A stretch of 64,000 bases of DNA from Puccinia triticina. Taxonomy: Eukaryota; Basidiomycota; Pucciniomycetes; Pucciniales; Pucciniaceae. Numbering within the stretch: the stretch's first letter is position 1; the number at the start of each line of letters is the position of its first letter. The notes under the pieces were generated by a model that did not search any database, was not told the origin of the DNA, and worked only from the letters and a program-made list of their open reading frames with translations. Positions 23,625 through 35,870 of the stretch are shown piece after piece. The stretch spans positions 1,612,001-1,676,000 of the forward strand of contig NC_070569.1 in assembly GCF_026914185.1 (NCBI RefSeq), read 5' to 3'. The position numbers were made by a program, and so were the translations under genes.

Positions 23625-25486
23625 GGGTCAGCCTAAATGCACTCCAAACTTTTACTTCGTGCACTCCACATTTTTGGCTTTGGGGGGCCAGCACTCCAAA
23701 AAAGTTGGAGTGCCTTGATTTTGTACTCCCAAAACATGGAGTCCCCAGATGGGCACTCCATGTTTATTGGAGTACACAACTGGGTACTCCAAAATTGACC
23801 AAAATAGGGGAGTGCAGCTAGATGCACTCCAAAAAAAATGGAGTGCAAGCCCAAGCACTCCACCTTTTCAGTGAAGGATTTGGCTTTGCACTCCAGCTGG
23901 CAAATACCAAATGGAGTGCATTGGGGTGCACTCCAAGTCTCCTTTTTTTTGGAGTGCCCACAGCAATTGCACCCCTCGATGACCGGTCTGGACCGGTCAT
24001 CGAGGGGACTTACACGACCGGTCATCCAGAGGACTCATACCTCTCGATGACCCGCGCGGACCGGTCAACAGTCAGTCACACCTCTTGATGACCGGTGTGT
24101 ACCGGCCATCGAGGGGAGGTGCTACTCTCAATGACCGGTCTTTACCGGTCATCGAGGGGACTCCCACCTCTTGATGACCGGCGCGGACCGGTCATCAGTC
24201 ACACCTCCCGATGACCGGTATTTACCGGTCATCGAGAGGACTCACACCTCTCGATGATTGGTCAGACCGGTCATCGAGGGGACTCACACCTCTCGATGAT
24301 TGGTCAGTCCGGTCATCAAGGGTAATAACACCTCTCGATGACCGGTCATCACCGGTCATCGAGGTGAGTCACATCTCTCAATGACCGGTCAGACCGGTCA
24401 TCGAGGGTAATAACACCTCTCGATGACCGGTGATGACCGGTCATCGAGGGGAATAACACCTCCTCTGGATGACCGGTGTGTACCGGCCATCGAGGGGAGG
24501 TGCTACTCTCGATGACCGGTCATCACCGGTCATCGAGAGGTGTGAGTCCCCTCGATGACCGGTCTGTGCTGGTCACCGAGGGGAGTAGCACCTCCTCTCG
24601 ATGACCGGTCAGACCGACCGGTCATCGAGAGTAGCACCTCCCCTCAATGGCCGGTACACACCGGTCATCCAGAGGAGGTGTTATTCCCCTCAATGACCGG
24701 TCATCACCGGTCATCGAGAGGTGTTATTACCCTTGATGACCGGTCTGACCGGTCATTGAGAGATGTGACTCACCTCGATGACCAGTGATGACCGGTCATC
24801 GAGAGGTGTTATTACCCTCGATGACCGGACTGCCCAATCATCAAGAGGTGGGAGCCCTCTCGATGACCGGTGATGACCGGTCATTGAGAGGAGGTGTTAT
24901 TAGGCTCAATGACCGGTGTAACCGATCATCGAGGTGCGAGTCCCCTCGATGACCGGTCTGTGCCGGTCATTGGGAGGTGTGACCGGTCCGCGCTGGTCAT
25001 TGAGAGGTCGGTGACCGGCACAGACCGGTCATCGAGAGGAGATGTTACTCCCCTCAATGACCGGTCTGCGGTGATTTCCCTCAATGACCGGCGGTCCGGT
25101 ACAGACCGGTCATTGAGAGGAGATGTTAATCCGCTCAATGCCGGTCTGTACCGGTCATGGATATCAGGAGGATCAAGTGGGGTGTGTTTGTACATAGCCC
25201 GGTTGAAGTTGTAGGCACTCCCCTTTTGAGGAGGAGAAATATCAGGAATGGAGTGCTGGGGGAATGCACTCCAATCTGATGGAGTGAGACTCATGGGCAC
25301 TCATTACATTTCCTGGCCACTGGAGTTCTTTGTGGTGCACTCCAAAGAGTCGTGAGTCCCCGGTTCCGCACTCCAATTGACTTGGAGTACTCTAGTCTGT
25401 ACTCCAACAATCATTGGAGTGCACACTCCATACACTCACTTTTGGAGTGCTTTTGGGATTTTTTTGGAGTGCATTTAGGCTGACCC
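23625..25486. mobile_element. Non-autonomous TIR element filled with hairpins
   Basis: TIRs start GGGTCAGCCTAAATGCACTC at both ends and are flanked by the 8-bp TSD AATAGTTA (23617-23624, 25487-25494). The element is 1,862 bp with no coding sequence. Next to both ends (23640-23960 and 25200-25470) are short inverted repeats of the GCACTCC...GGAGTGC type. From 23975 to 25160 there is a nearly continuous array of hairpins with arms like CTCGATGACCGGT and ACCGGTCATCGAG around variable 0-8-bp centres. The TSD length fits hAT or Mutator-like. The part from 24805 onward is repeated in the right arm. Confidence 0.88.
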
Positions 25487-25494
25487 AATAGTTA

Positions 25495-26226
25495 TCCCCC
25501 CCCCCCCATTGGAAAACTTTGAACCTGGGAGCTTTCAAACCTGCAATTTACGGTGGATGAAGGGTGGATCAAAGTGCATCATCTTGCTGGTGTTGGAGGG
25601 GCTAAGTTTTTTGATTAATTCTAGCTGTTTTTGGGGGCTTTTGTGCTGCGTTGGTGTGTGCCATGGGGGCAGGGGAATCTTTTTTGTTGTAATTTTGGTT
25701 TGTAAAAATGTTGATCAAATTTTTTCATCAAAACTTGCGGTGAAAGACCACAACTGGAGAAATACAAAAGAGAACTTGGGGATGGTTGAAATGACTCCCT
25801 GTTGAACCTGAAATGACAAAATGCTGCTAAAAACCAAAAGTAATCACCAAAGGGGTTCATAGAGATGGCCCTGTGGGACCAGGGTACCGGTTGACACCCG
25901 GGTACCAGGTTGAAATTTGGCCAAAAACAGGCAGCAGGTACCACACCAGGCACCTCCGCGCGGGTACTGGAAGTAATTTTTCCGGGTACTGGCGGTACTT
26001 TTGACGGGTACTGGCGGTACTTTTGGCAGGTATTGGCAGTACTTCTGACCCAATTAGGCAGAGGTCAGGCAAGTCAGCCAAGGGGGTGGAACCATCTGTC
26101 CCAAAATGATCACTCCCTTGATGAGGATTACGCTCCCCGTTCAATGGTTGGCACAAATCAGCCATCCAAGGGTGATTCCTTCCTACAGCTGGATGACACT
26201 GGCCAATGTGTACCCTTGATGGCCAG
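25495..26226. other. Repeat-derived sequence, no gene
   Basis: A hAT-like terminus TAGAGATGGCCCTGTGGGAC begins at 25860, followed by GGTACC-rich sequence, but no partner end was found. The Gypsy element inserted into the end of this stretch at GCCAG. Confidence 0.4.
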
Positions 26227-27339
26227 TGTCAGGCGCGGTGATGCCAAGAGTAGGTGAACTCTTCTAGCTACACCGGTGACTGCGCCGCAGTGCGGTGGTA
26301 AGCGCAATAGGAGCGCGGTGGAAAGGCAAAAATAACTTAAAGTTATTTTTAAGAGGAAACCCAAAAGGGTTGTAACAGAGGGGCCAGGAGCGCCTGGGGT
26401 ATTTAAGTGCCCTCCGATGGTCTTACAGGGCCTGCGCAATAGATGCGCAGGGGTGGTTATGAGACCTGTGACTTCTGGGGCCCGACTAAGGGTGTTTTTC
26501 AAACGAATAATCGTTCCCAGGCTAGGGGATAGAGATCCCGATAAAGAAATGAAAACGGCGGACTTACTTGTGAAGAGGGTCCGCGGAAAAGGACGGCAAA
26601 CGACTCAACAAACCGAGATCGTGACAATACAGGCGAGCGACCGGTCGGATAGACAGGGCGGGGCTGGTACGGCGACGAGGTGGTTGGTCTGAATCTGGGG
26701 AGGCCCCTTCTCGCTCAGAAGCCTCCCTTTATATATCCTTGCGGCGACCGGTAGGGTCGCTGGTCTATTTCCAAATTCATCGCGGCTTCTCAGCCGCGGG
26801 AAGAACTAGTTAGGACAGGAGTAGTAGAGCGTTCTATTGCTCGCATAGCTCCTGTCCTCTTTACTCAACAGCAGGTATTACTCTTCCTCGGTCCGAGGAA
26901 GAGTTCCACTCTTGATGACGCTTTCGTGGTAGTTCATCTTTGGCCAGGGGAGACGCAGCAGTTTACTTCTTCGCTACTCTCCTCCGGCCGTTTCCTGTAG
27001 AATGTTCTACGGGTTTTTTGTTAGTTCAACAATAGCAAACCCGTTCTCTTGGCCTGAGAACGGGTTGTTGGATCATGGCTACTATTCTTTCTCTGGCCGA
27101 TACCTGCGGCCGGAGTTTGTACGCTCTCTCCTTGATTCTATCAATCGATCAAGGGGAGGCTTTTTTGCATATTCATATTCTTATTTGCGGCGCTCTGCGC
27201 CACACTCAATGCTCCAAAAGTCGTAGTCGCTGAAGCTGTGTAGGTTTCGCGACTACTTGGCGCTCTGCGCCGCTAATAGTATGCATAGCATGTAGAGTAG
27301 TTAGCTGGGCTCTAACGTAGTCTAGTAGCCCGGCTGACA
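26227..27339 (-). repeat. 3' LTR, left Gypsy copy
   Basis: 1,113 bp, nearly identical to 34488-35600. Bounded outside by GCCAG and inside by the polypurine tract. Confidence 0.95.
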
Positions 27340-27351
27340 TTCCCTCCCACC
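27340..27351 (-). other. Polypurine tract
   Basis: GGTGGGAGGGAA on the minus strand immediately before the 3' LTR, the expected plus-strand primer site. Confidence 0.85.
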
Positions 27352-27379
27352 AAGATAAGTTACTCGTAACTTAGCTGAA

Positions 27380-28207
27380 CTACTTACGCTTAGAAACTCT
27401 GTAATTGCGTAGGTGAATTGCTCCATCCGGGAGCCATTCATCTTTATCTGCTGATTGGTTTCTATATCTTACAACGTACAACCTAGTGTCTTTACCTAAA
27501 ACCTTTTCTTTTTTGTCTTTAAGGATCTTATGTACTTTAAGTTGCTCCTTAGGTGGCAGCTCTTCTATAGGTACGGGTATAGGTTTGGGAGTTGGTTCAT
27601 TCTCTCTCTGAACATATCTTTTTATTAAGCTCACTGGAAATACTGGGTGCTTCCTACTGAATTCTTCAGTGAGGATTACTTCTACCGCATTTTTACCATG
27701 CAGGTTTTTGATTACAAATGGTCCTACAAAGGCGGGTTTAAGTTTTCTACATCCACCCAGATTGTTAAAATTTACCGTTGAAAGAAGGACTTTCTCTCCT
27801 ATACGGAATTCTGGTTCTTTATGACTCTTGTCCCACCGCATCTTACTGTACTCAGCTGCTTCTTGAACGCATTTAGCCGCATGTTTATTTGCAGCTTCCA
27901 GCATCTGTTTAAAGTCTAAAGCTGTAGGATGTGCTAGTGGTAATTTGTCATTAATAGTATCTTTTGGTAGTCTGGGAATCCAACCCCTCTCTAAGATATA
28001 CGGCGCTTCTTTAGTAGTAGAGTGCTTACTACTATTGTAGGCCATTTCTAGGGCAGGGAGTAAATTAACCCAGTCATGTGTATACCCGTCACTATTTTTG
28101 AATTCTAGTCCAAAGGCGCAAAACCTTCGGAGAAGATCCTCTAATGTCTGGATCATCCTTTCTGCTAATCCATCAGTCTGCGGGTGATACGCGGTTGAAA
28201 AAGCTAA
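27380..28207 (-). pseudogene. Integrase C-terminus and chromodomain (left copy)
   Basis: This open segment continues integrase after the in-frame TAA at 28210-28208. It starts with STAYHPQTDGLAERMIQ, which carries the catalytic Glu, then the integrase C-terminal region (IGEKVLLSTVNFNN, KLKPAFVGPF). It ends with a chromodomain-like module (VHKILKDKK, LYVVRYRNQ, DEWLPDG). Chromodomains in such elements target integration to marked chromatin. It has no start of its own in pol context and would need read-through of the stop. Confidence 0.9.
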
Positions 28208-29500
28208 TTATTTGGTGCCCAACATATCGTGAAGATTTCTCCAAAATTCTGACGTGAATTTTGGGTCTCTGTCACTGATAATTATTTTTGGGATACCCAC
28301 ATCAGCCATAATTCTGTTCCAAAATAGCATAGCTACTTCCATAGCTGTGTCATCTTTGTGATGCGGAATGAACCTGGCTCTTTTGGAAAATCTATCTACC
28401 ACTACTAGGACTGAATTATAAGAGAAGGCTCCTCCCGGTGGTAATCCTGTCACAAAGTCCATGTTAATGATTTCCCACCGAGTTTTGGGTTCTGCAATGG
28501 TCTGCAATAATCCAAACCTCTTTCCAGTCTGTTTATTGGCTTTTTGACATGTTTCGCAAGATTTAACATATGCTTTAGTTTGGTTTTTCCAATCAACCCA
28601 CCAGGCTGTCTGTTTAACCCTTTCCAAAGTTCTATCTTCAGAAAAGTGTCCTGCGCCAGCATTATCATGGCATTCATACAACATATTTTTGATGTGAATT
28701 TCTTTATTCAGAACTATCACACTGGAATGTCTATGTCTAAAATATATTATGCCATCTAGCAGAATAAACTTTCCTGCTTTGTATGGGATCAATAGACAAT
28801 CCGGTAAGCTAGCAATCAATTCTGGAGCACTGTTTTCATTATCCAGGATATTGATTAACTTGAGAAGTTCTAAATCTTCACTATAGCTGATTCTGACTTC
28901 TTCAAAAAATGCGTCGTCAATGTCACATACGTGAATTCCTAAAATGGGGAATACATCCTCATCTTCCGGATCATAGGCAGGATTATCTGGAGTATTAGGC
29001 AAGGCCCATCTACTTAGTCCATCTGCATTAGTATGCTTAGCTCCCGCCCTATGGATAATGGTCATGTGTCCCCTATACTGTTGTATTGCAATCTGCCATC
29101 TGAGCATGTGACGGTTGGGCGTCTTCATGTTCATTAGGGTTCTTACTGCTATGCAATCTGTAACTACAATGATCTTACAACCTTCTAGATAGTAATGTAG
29201 TTTCTCTAAAGCCCATACAAGACATAAACATTCCATCTGACTGGCTCCATACCTCATTTCTGTCTTACGGACTTGTCGAGAAATGAACAGCACAGGTTTT
29301 TCTACAGGAATACCATCAATTATGAATTCTTGATGTAAAGCTGCTCCTATACCTTCGAAGCAAGCGTCTATGTACAGTATAAATGGCAAAGAGTAATCTG
29401 GTTGCGCCAGTACGGGAGCTGTAGTAATAAGCCTTTTTAGTTGCTCGTATTGCTCTACTCTCCCGTACGTCATCTCAAAGAAGACATCTTTGCTACGCAA
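28208..29500 (-). pseudogene. RNase H and integrase core (left copy)
   Basis: The RNase H domain fills roughly residues 40-165 ([35 protein letters not shown]). The integrase HHCC zinc motif is near 265-315 ([18 protein letters not shown]), and core Asp residues lie in [10 protein letters not shown] and [10 protein letters not shown]. The segment is one frame off from the upstream Gag-RT ORF (overlap at 29493-29500), so pol is broken between RT and RNase H. It ends at an in-frame TAA right after LGTK. Confidence 0.9.
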
Positions 29501-32500
29501 CTCGTATAAACTTTTCGAGATGTTTGCAAATTTTAGGGATATGTTGTCTGTAATAACTACAAAATCCCAAGAATGACTGCATTTCTGTCATTGTCTGCGG
29601 CATAGGTTTAAGCAGAACTGCTGCTACTCTGTTTTGATCTATGGCTAGAGATAATCCGGAGACTATATGACCTAAAGCCTTGAGCTCTTGAAAACCAAAG
29701 TTGCATTTCTTGATTGACATTTTCAAACCCGCTGTAATAGCTGTACGGAGGACCAATCTTATTTTTTCTAAATGATCCTCCCAGTTTATAGAATATATGA
29801 TAATGTCATCTATGTAAATCATCATCCAACTTTGTCTAATAAAAGATCCAAATATTTTGTCCATCATACGCTGAAAGTGTGACGGAGCATTTTTTATACC
29901 AAATGGCATCCTTAAATATTCATATACTCCTAGATGGCAGATTATTCTCATAAATTTTCTGCTCTCTTCTTTAATAGGTATTTGATGGAACCCTTTAAGA
30001 ACATCCATTGTCGTGATGTATTTAGCTTTCGCCAAATTATGCAGTGAATGATCTATCCTTGGAATAGGATAATTGTCTGCCTTGGTGTAATTATTGAGGG
30101 CTCTAAAATCTCCTACCATACGGGATTTATCATTATGCCATGCTATAATTACGGGCGTAGTTATTTCCACTTGTTCATTATGGCCTACTTTCCTCAAAAC
30201 CTTAAGCTCTAAAAGTTCCTTGATGTGGATCTCTAAGGCTTCCCTAGACTTAGGGCTGGAAGGATAGGCGGCTCTCCGTAACGCTGGAGGGTAGGGGGGC
30301 TGACACGTAAGTTCTATCTCAATATCATGGCCTGAGATATTCCCTATGGGTTCCTCCTTTGTGCAAAAAGCTTCTTCATGCTCAAAGCAGACTTGCAATA
30401 CATCTGATTGTTGTTCTGCGGTTAAATTACTACTAATAGCAGCTTGAGACATATAATTTTGACTGAACTTGATCAGTTCTTTATTCTCATGACTTTTACC
30501 CGGAGGGTTCTGAAAGCTAATGTTACATATCTCAAACTTTCTTTTCCAATCACCACCTATAGTGTAGTATCTGTTTTTGCTTTGAATTACATCTATTCCA
30601 TATAAGCAGAATGCATCATTACCTATAATGAGATAATCACACACAGCATCTTCTAGGACTACAAATTCTATGTGTAATCTCAAAGAACCTTTTGTGTGCG
30701 GAAAAATAAGAGGTAACTTAATTATCCCTATTGGTTTGAGGGCTGAGTTACAACTGCTAAATTTAGCCTTGGGCGTAGGGAGAAGGTTATTTTTCCAGTC
30801 AGGGTAACAAGAGTCTAGTAAATTGGTGCTAGTGCAAGAACAAAATGCTCCAATGTCTAAAAGAGCTCTGACTTCTCTCTCATCGAAGATAACTGTTGTA
30901 TAGCTAGTTTTTCCCAAAGTATAACTCATGCCTTCTTCTGGTTTATTTGTCATCAGTTTGGCGTCTGATACGTGCCCAACTCCCAGTGAAGAGTTCCATT
31001 TCTGTGGCAAATTGGAATCTCCTTGGATTACCGTAATACACAATGGATCGCCTAGATCAGCTTGTATTACGTTACATTTGGCATTAATTTCTGGTTCATC
31101 AAGGCAATCTCCAACTTCAGGCTCTATACTGATGATGTCGAATTGGGATCCCGTATCAGATAGGTCATCTTCATCTGACTTTACTTCTATATTGTTGATG
31201 CGTTTACGGGGTTTAGGGCAATCAGGTCTCTTATGGCCTTTCTCTCCACAATTATAACACTCAATACTATTTGGTTTTCTAGTAGGTACCTCTGCATTTT
31301 TTCTTTCTGCAGCCGTGTTTTCTCTAGGAGCTAGATTACGCCTTTCGTCGTATGTCTTGGGTTTCCTGTCCAATTTCTTAGCCACAATAATTATTTCTAT
31401 GGTGGCTACTAATTCAGACAAGTCTACGTCTGCATCTTTCAACCTGCACATTACATCATGTTCTAAGTAATTAGGGCACTTTTTCAAGATTTTCTTAGTG
31501 ACAAATTTCTGAGCAGGTTGGTTATAGATACAATCAATCCTTTTCTTCTGACTCAGACACCATTTATATGGGTCATCTTTGGTAGGATCAAAGAAATCAT
31601 TCTCATATGCGGCTAGCATTTTGTCCTCCCAGACGTCTGTACCAAACTGTTTGTGGATCAGTTTTTTCCACTCTTCCCAGCTTATTTTTCCGACAGATTT
31701 ATTTTTTCTGACGAACCAGTCTAAAGCTACGCCTTCAAATAACCTTGGTAATCTGGCCGTTACTACTTCGTCAGTAGCTTCGTAACATTCAAGGAGATGA
31801 TCTACGTAATCTATGAAGTGGATATGATCATATTCTCCTTCTCCAGAGAATTTAGGCCATTCTTTCATTGGCGGCATCAGTTTGCATTTGGTCACTGGAT
31901 CTAAACTATTCATGAAAGAAGTAGTCTGTCTTGGTTGGTCCTGGTAAGGTTGGGAATCACTGGCCGCGTTTGGGCGTGATGACCTGGTTGGTTCCTCTTC
32001 CTTAGGAGGTGGAGACCTTTCTTGGTATTGGAACACTCTGTTCCTATTATTTAGTAAAGGATTGTTAAACCTAACTTCCTCCGTCTGAGCAAATTCGGGG
32101 TTATGACTCAGATGCGGGGGGGTCTGTATTCCTGCTACATTTTGTTTAAGAGTTTTTATCTCTTGTTTCAGAGAGCTGATTTTCTCTGCCGTGGAGATGT
32201 TAATTTTATTCACCATCTCTTTCATGTTATCTTCTTGATGACTCACTAGGTCTATCAAAATTTGTAACTGGGCGGATTGATGTTCCTCACGCTCTCTGTT
32301 TACTTTGATAACCTCAGTTTTCAAGGTAGACAACATTTGGCTTTTAAAATCTGCCATATCAATGTCAATGTCCGTAAGTTTGTCTTGTAGACTTTGATTT
32401 GTACCAGTCATATTCTCAAGGCTTTTTGTTATCTCACTCATTTTACTCTTAATCTCTCCAATATCTTGGCGAAACTCAGGGATTTTAACAAAATGTTCTT

Positions 32501-33245
32501 GAGACATGTTTATTGCACGACTGACAGCAGATTCAAGAGTGTTAATAATAGAAGTATGACATTCCACAATTTTCTTGTTTGTAAACTTATACTGGTTGCT
32601 AGAGTTACTATGCAATGTAGACAAATTTCCATACAAGTTATCAAACATATGGAAAATAAAATCTCTATCAACTACATCTGGTCGTAAGCTTGTTCTAAGG
32701 TGTTCGCTGCCTTCATGACTTGAGCCCATCTGGCGCGGTCTCTGCGGAGCTGGTTGGTTTGATCCGTTGGAGGAGCTTTTCGTTTTTTCGAAGTCCTCGC
32801 TGGAGGGGCGATCTGTTTCTTCACCGTCCAGGGGTTCCAACCCTCCACGAAGGCCTCTAACTCCTTTCGGGAGAGGAACTTTTGAGCCGCTTTTTGGCTC
32901 TCTTGAGCTGCGCGTAGAGCGGCTTTGAGCTTCTCCGGAGATCCTTGAGCTTGGAGAGCGATGCATTGTCTCCAGTTGGCTCGGTGGACGTACACCAAGT
33001 TCTGGATCATCTTGACTTGCTCTTCCTCCAGCTCCTTGGCCGTTCTCACCGGATCTTTGGCTTTCGAGGTGCTCGGAGCTGGGTCCGTGTTCTTCTTGAA
33101 CCAAAGCGGGACCTCGAAGTCCGCTGGATCCTCCTCCAACAGATCCTCCGACGACGGAGCCTCCGATGGCGGACCCTTTGCGGCTGCCTCTCTTCGGAGT
33201 GGCAAGGGGTCCTTCGAGGTCAGGTCTGGAAGAGCAGGTAGACAT
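29493..33245 (-). CDS. Gag-protease-RT polyprotein (left Gypsy copy)
   Basis: 1,250 codons. Residues 1 to about 190 are Ser/Gly/Arg-rich and overlap the accessory ORF in another frame. Gag follows with coiled-coil stretches (to about 640), then a CCHC knuckle near 662-675 ([14 protein letters not shown]). The protease-like region near 790-890 reads LLDIGAF where family members have D-[ST]-G. RT near 1010-1240 has [11 protein letters not shown] and YIDDIIIYS. The ATG at 33245 is the first ATG downstream of the LTR TATA box, with A at -3. The frame ends prematurely at 29493 because of a one-base shift before RNase H. It makes virus-like particle proteins and copies element RNA in the cytoplasm if functional; the DIG change may impair processing. 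Confidence 0.88.
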   Translation of the reverse strand: MSTCSSRPDLEGPLATPKRGSRKGSAIGGSVVGGSVGGGSSGLRGPALVQEEHGPSSEHLESQRSGENGQGAGGRASQDDPELGVRPPSQLETMHRSPSSRISGEAQSRSTRSSREPKSGSKVPLPKGVRGLRGGLEPLDGEETDRPSSEDFEKTKSSSNGSNQPAPQRPRQMGSSHEGSEHLRTSLRPDVVDRDFIFHMFDNLYGNLSTLHSNSSNQYKFTNKKIVECHTSIINTLESAVSRAINMSQEHFVKIPEFRQDIGEIKSKMSEITKSLENMTGTNQSLQDKLTDIDIDMADFKSQMLSTLKTEVIKVNREREEHQSAQLQILIDLVSHQEDNMKEMVNKINISTAEKISSLKQEIKTLKQNVAGIQTPPHLSHNPEFAQTEEVRFNNPLLNNRNRVFQYQERSPPPKEEEPTRSSRPNAASDSQPYQDQPRQTTSFMNSLDPVTKCKLMPPMKEWPKFSGEGEYDHIHFIDYVDHLLECYEATDEVVTARLPRLFEGVALDWFVRKNKSVGKISWEEWKKLIHKQFGTDVWEDKMLAAYENDFFDPTKDDPYKWCLSQKKRIDCIYNQPAQKFVTKKILKKCPNYLEHDVMCRLKDADVDLSELVATIEIIIVAKKLDRKPKTYDERRNLAPRENTAAERKNAEVPTRKPNSIECYNCGEKGHKRPDCPKPRKRINNIEVKSDEDDLSDTGSQFDIISIEPEVGDCLDEPEINAKCNVIQADLGDPLCITVIQGDSNLPQKWNSSLGVGHVSDAKLMTNKPEEGMSYTLGKTSYTTVIFDEREVRALLDIGAFCSCTSTNLLDSCYPDWKNNLLPTPKAKFSSCNSALKPIGIIKLPLIFPHTKGSLRLHIEFVVLEDAVCDYLIIGNDAFCLYGIDVIQSKNRYYTIGGDWKRKFEICNISFQNPPGKSHENKELIKFSQNYMSQAAISSNLTAEQQSDVLQVCFEHEEAFCTKEEPIGNISGHDIEIELTCQPPYPPALRRAAYPSSPKSREALEIHIKELLELKVLRKVGHNEQVEITTPVIIAWHNDKSRMVGDFRALNNYTKADNYPIPRIDHSLHNLAKAKYITTMDVLKGFHQIPIKEESRKFMRIICHLGVYEYLRMPFGIKNAPSHFQRMMDKIFGSFIRQSWMMIYIDDIIIYSINWEDHLEKIRLVLRTAITAGLKMSIKKCNFGFQELKALGHIVSGLSLAIDQNRVAAVLLKPMPQTMTEMQSFLGFCSYYRQHIPKICKHLEKFIRVA

Positions 33246-33989
33246 TTTGGTAGTTAGTGTTTATTTTCAAATAGTCAGTCTTTTTAGTAAAAAGAAATGG
33301 ACTAACTTTCGACTTCCGGTTCTGAGTCGCTGACTTCAATGTCCTCTAAATTCTCAGCGGGAGCAGGTTTGATTTCCGCTGCGACAATACAGAAGAGGAG
33401 TCAGTAAAAGGGGGTGATGGGCGAGTGATTTCGCAGGATGTAGTTACTTACGAGTATCTCTCGGGTGGCGTATAGTACCGGCGATATAGGTCGGTTTCAG
33501 AGCAGGCACTAATGTTACCAGAGCAAGAACGATTGTTAGCTCTACCGGCGGTGCGGAATAGAAGCGAGATAAAACGTACTAGTAGGTTTCTTCAACGGAA
33601 CGTCTACTTCGAGCTTCGGGGCAGCAGCGGCTGCGAGATTCTTTTTGGATTGGGTTTTCCAAACCACTGTAGAGAAAAGAGATTGAGGGTTAGCGCTTAT
33701 TTTAACAAGGGTAGTTAAAAAAAGGTAGGAATTTCGAGCTCACTTTTGCGTTCTAGACGAGCTTTGGCTTTGCAAGCGCGGTGTTCACGTAAAAAAAGCT
33801 GAAATCGAAGTTTTCCTTCGATACTTTCTTTTTGTTCGCGTTCAATTCGGTCGGTGGCGATCTTGAGCTGCTCGGCGTACGAAAGCTTCTCCCAGGCGGT
33901 AGGGACGTAATTCCGGGCACGTTCTTCTCTCTGTTCTTTGAGATAATGGAGATAATACTGAATCAGTTCAGCGTTTCTCTGTAATTCCA
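32672..33989 (-). CDS. Spliced accessory protein of the Gypsy element (left copy)
   Basis: Exons 33989-33744, 33666-33580, 33508-33452, 33378-33307 and 33225-32672 are all bounded by GT-AG and joined in a single phase. A leader exon ending at 34829 supplies the A of the start codon (A|TG). Predicted length is 338 residues. The N-terminal part is charged and helical (MELQRNAELIQYYL, EREQKESIEGKL). An acidic motif (LEDIEVSDSEPE) follows, then a helical part with a nuclear-localisation-like KKRKAPP. It has no homology I know. The last exon overlaps the N-terminus of gag-pol for 554 nt in a different frame. Nuclear or regulatory roles would be guesses. The splice model is inferred and needs RNA support. 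Confidence 0.72.
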
Positions 33990-34988
33990 CTGAAAAAGAA
34001 TGAAAAAAAAAGAAATCTTTTGTCAGAAAAAGGAGTTATTTTTCTGCGGTAAAGAGGATGGTACAGAAGGGTTAAAGGCTTCTGAAGATACGCGCGAAGA
34101 GATCGCGGTTTAGGTTGCTCTATGGAGAGCGGTTGGATAGCGCGAAAGAGCGCGAGGATAGTTCTGCGCTAGGTAGCGCAGGTGGCGAGCTGCGGAGAGC
34201 AGGTAGAGAGCACGAGTGCTATGAGTAGGTTGCGCTAGGTAGCGCGGGTAGTACGCGATTGAGAGCGGGTAGGGAGCGGCACTAAACTTAATAAATTAAG
34301 TTTAAAGGGGCAATATTGCCTACTGCGCTCAGAGCGCGGAGTTTTAGACTTGACGTAAGAGTTAAGTAAGCTTAAGTAAGCTTAGGAGTGGGTTTGGTTC
34401 GGTTTATTTCGTTGGATAAACGAAAAAAACTATGTAGATTATGGGGTTATGGGTAAAAAAGGTTTTGTTCCCGGCCAGACCCCCAATTGTCAGGCGCGGT
34501 GATGCCAAGAGTAGGTGAACTCTTCTAGCTACACCGGTGACTGCGCCGCAGTGCGGTGGTAAGCGCAATAGGAGCGCGGTGGAAAGGCAAAAATAACTTA
34601 AAGTTATTTTTAAGAGGAAACCCAAAAGGGTTGTAACGGAGGGGCCAGGAGCGCCTGGGGTATTTAAGTGCCCTCCGATGGTCTTACAGGGCCTGCGCAA
34701 TAGATGCGCAGGGGTGGTTATGAGACCTGTGACTTCTGGGGCCCGACTAAGGGTGTTTTTCAAACGAATAATCGTTCCCAGGCTAGGGGATAGAGATCCC
34801 GATAAAGAAATGAAAACGGCGGACTTACTTGTGAAGAGGGTCCGCGGAAAAGGACGGCAAACGACTCAACAAACCGAGATCGTGACAATACAGGCGAGCG
34901 ACCGGTCGGATAGACAGGGCGGGGCTGGTACGGCGACGAGGTGGTTGGTCTGAATCTGGGGAGGCCCCTTCTCGCTCAGAAGCCTCCC
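33246..34988 (-). promoter_or_regulatory. ATG-free leader of the Gypsy RNA (left copy)
   Basis: This is the complement of 53817-55559. No ATG occurs in the sense direction between the TATA box and the gag-pol ATG, although about 27 are expected by chance. It contains the leader splice donor (exon end 34829), the primer-binding site and five introns. Confidence 0.85.
34468..34487 (-). other. Primer-binding site region
   Basis: Directly after the 5' LTR the minus strand reads ATTGGGGGTCTGGCCGGGAA. The position and TGG-containing start fit a tRNA primer-binding site. The tRNA was not identified. Confidence 0.6.
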
Positions 34989-35600
34989 TTTATATATCCT
35001 TGCGGCGACCGGTAGGGTCGCTGGTCTATTTCCAAATTCATCGCGGCTTCTCAGCCGCGGGAAGAACTAGTTAGGACAGGAGTAGTAGAGCGTTCTATTG
35101 CTCGCATAGCTCCTGTCCTCTTTACTCAACAGCAGGTATTACTCTTCCTCGGTCCGAGGAAGAGTTCCACTCTTGATGACGCTTTCGTGGTAGTTCATCT
35201 TTGGCCAGGGGAGACGCAGCAGTTTACTTCTTCGCTACTCTCCTCCGGCCGTTTCCTGTAGAATGTTCTACGGGTTTTTTGTTAGTTCAACAATAGCAAA
35301 CCCGTTCTCTTGGCCTGAGAACGGGTTGTTGGATCATGGCTACTATTCTTTCTCTGGCCGATACCTGCGGCCGGAGTTTGTACGCTCTCTCCTTGATTCT
35401 ATCAATCGATCAAGGGGAGGCTTTTTTGCATATTCATATTCTTATTTGCGGCGCTCTGCGCCGCACTCAATGCTCCGAAAGTCGTAGTCGCTGAAGCTGT
35501 GTAGGTTTCGCGACTACTTGGCGCTCTGCGCCGCTAATAGTATGCATAGCATGTAGAGTAGTTAGCTGGGCTCTAACGTAGTCTAGTAGCCCGGCTGACA
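34488..35600 (-). repeat. 5' LTR, left Gypsy copy
   Basis: 1,113 bp. Contains the TATA box at 34989-34996 and a GTAAGT splice donor beginning at 34828 (minus strand). Confidence 0.95.
34989..34996 (-). promoter_or_regulatory. LTR TATA box (left copy)
   Basis: TATATAAA in the 5' LTR on the minus strand. The disappearance of ATG triplets downstream of it agrees with transcription starting shortly after. Confidence 0.7.
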
Positions 35601-35619
35601 GCCAGGTTGTACCAGCCAT

Positions 35620-35870
35620 TGAAAGGAATGTTTTCTCCCTTCAATGGCTGCCATGAAAAGGAGTTTACTCCATTCAATGGCTGCCATCAAAAGGAGTGTA
35701 ATATCTTCAATGGCTGCCATCAAAAGGAGTGTACTCCCTTCAATAGCTGCCTTCAAAAGAAGTGTACTCCCTTCAATGGCTGCCATCAAAAGAAGTGTAC
35801 TCCCTTCAATTGCTGCCATCAAAAGGAGTGTACTCCCTTCAATGACTGCTATTGAAAGGGCTCCTTTTAG
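35620..35870 (+). repeat. 33-bp tandem repeat (left arm)
   Basis: About seven units of CAATGGCTGCCATCAAAAGG plus AGTGTACTCCCTT. The mirror copy is at 52935-53185. The unit length is a multiple of three, so all-frame ORFs result; not a gene. Confidence 0.9.

Larger units (their letters stand above)
26227..35600 (-). mobile_element. Full-length Ty3/Gypsy retrotransposon, left copy
   Basis: 9,374 bp between TSDs GCCAG (26222-26226 and 35601-35605). The 1,113-bp LTRs begin TGTCAGCCGGG and end CGCGCCTGACA in element orientation. Order is Gag, zinc knuckle, protease, RT, RNase H, integrase, chromodomain, i.e. a Gypsy chromovirus-type element. The two LTRs differ at only a few sites (for example 26357 against 34638), so insertion was recent. 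Pol carries a frameshift and an in-frame stop, and these are shared with the right copy. Confidence 0.95.

Noticed and set aside
24000..25160. CRISPR-like alternation of repeats and short spacers
   Set aside because: Units are palindromic, spacers are not unique, there are no cas genes and the sequence is eukaryotic. It is a hairpin array inside a transposon.
29493..29510. Programmed frameshift between RT and RNase H
   Set aside because: Recoding in Gypsy elements normally lies at gag-pol, not inside pol, and no convincing slippery heptamer is present. A one-base mutation is simpler.
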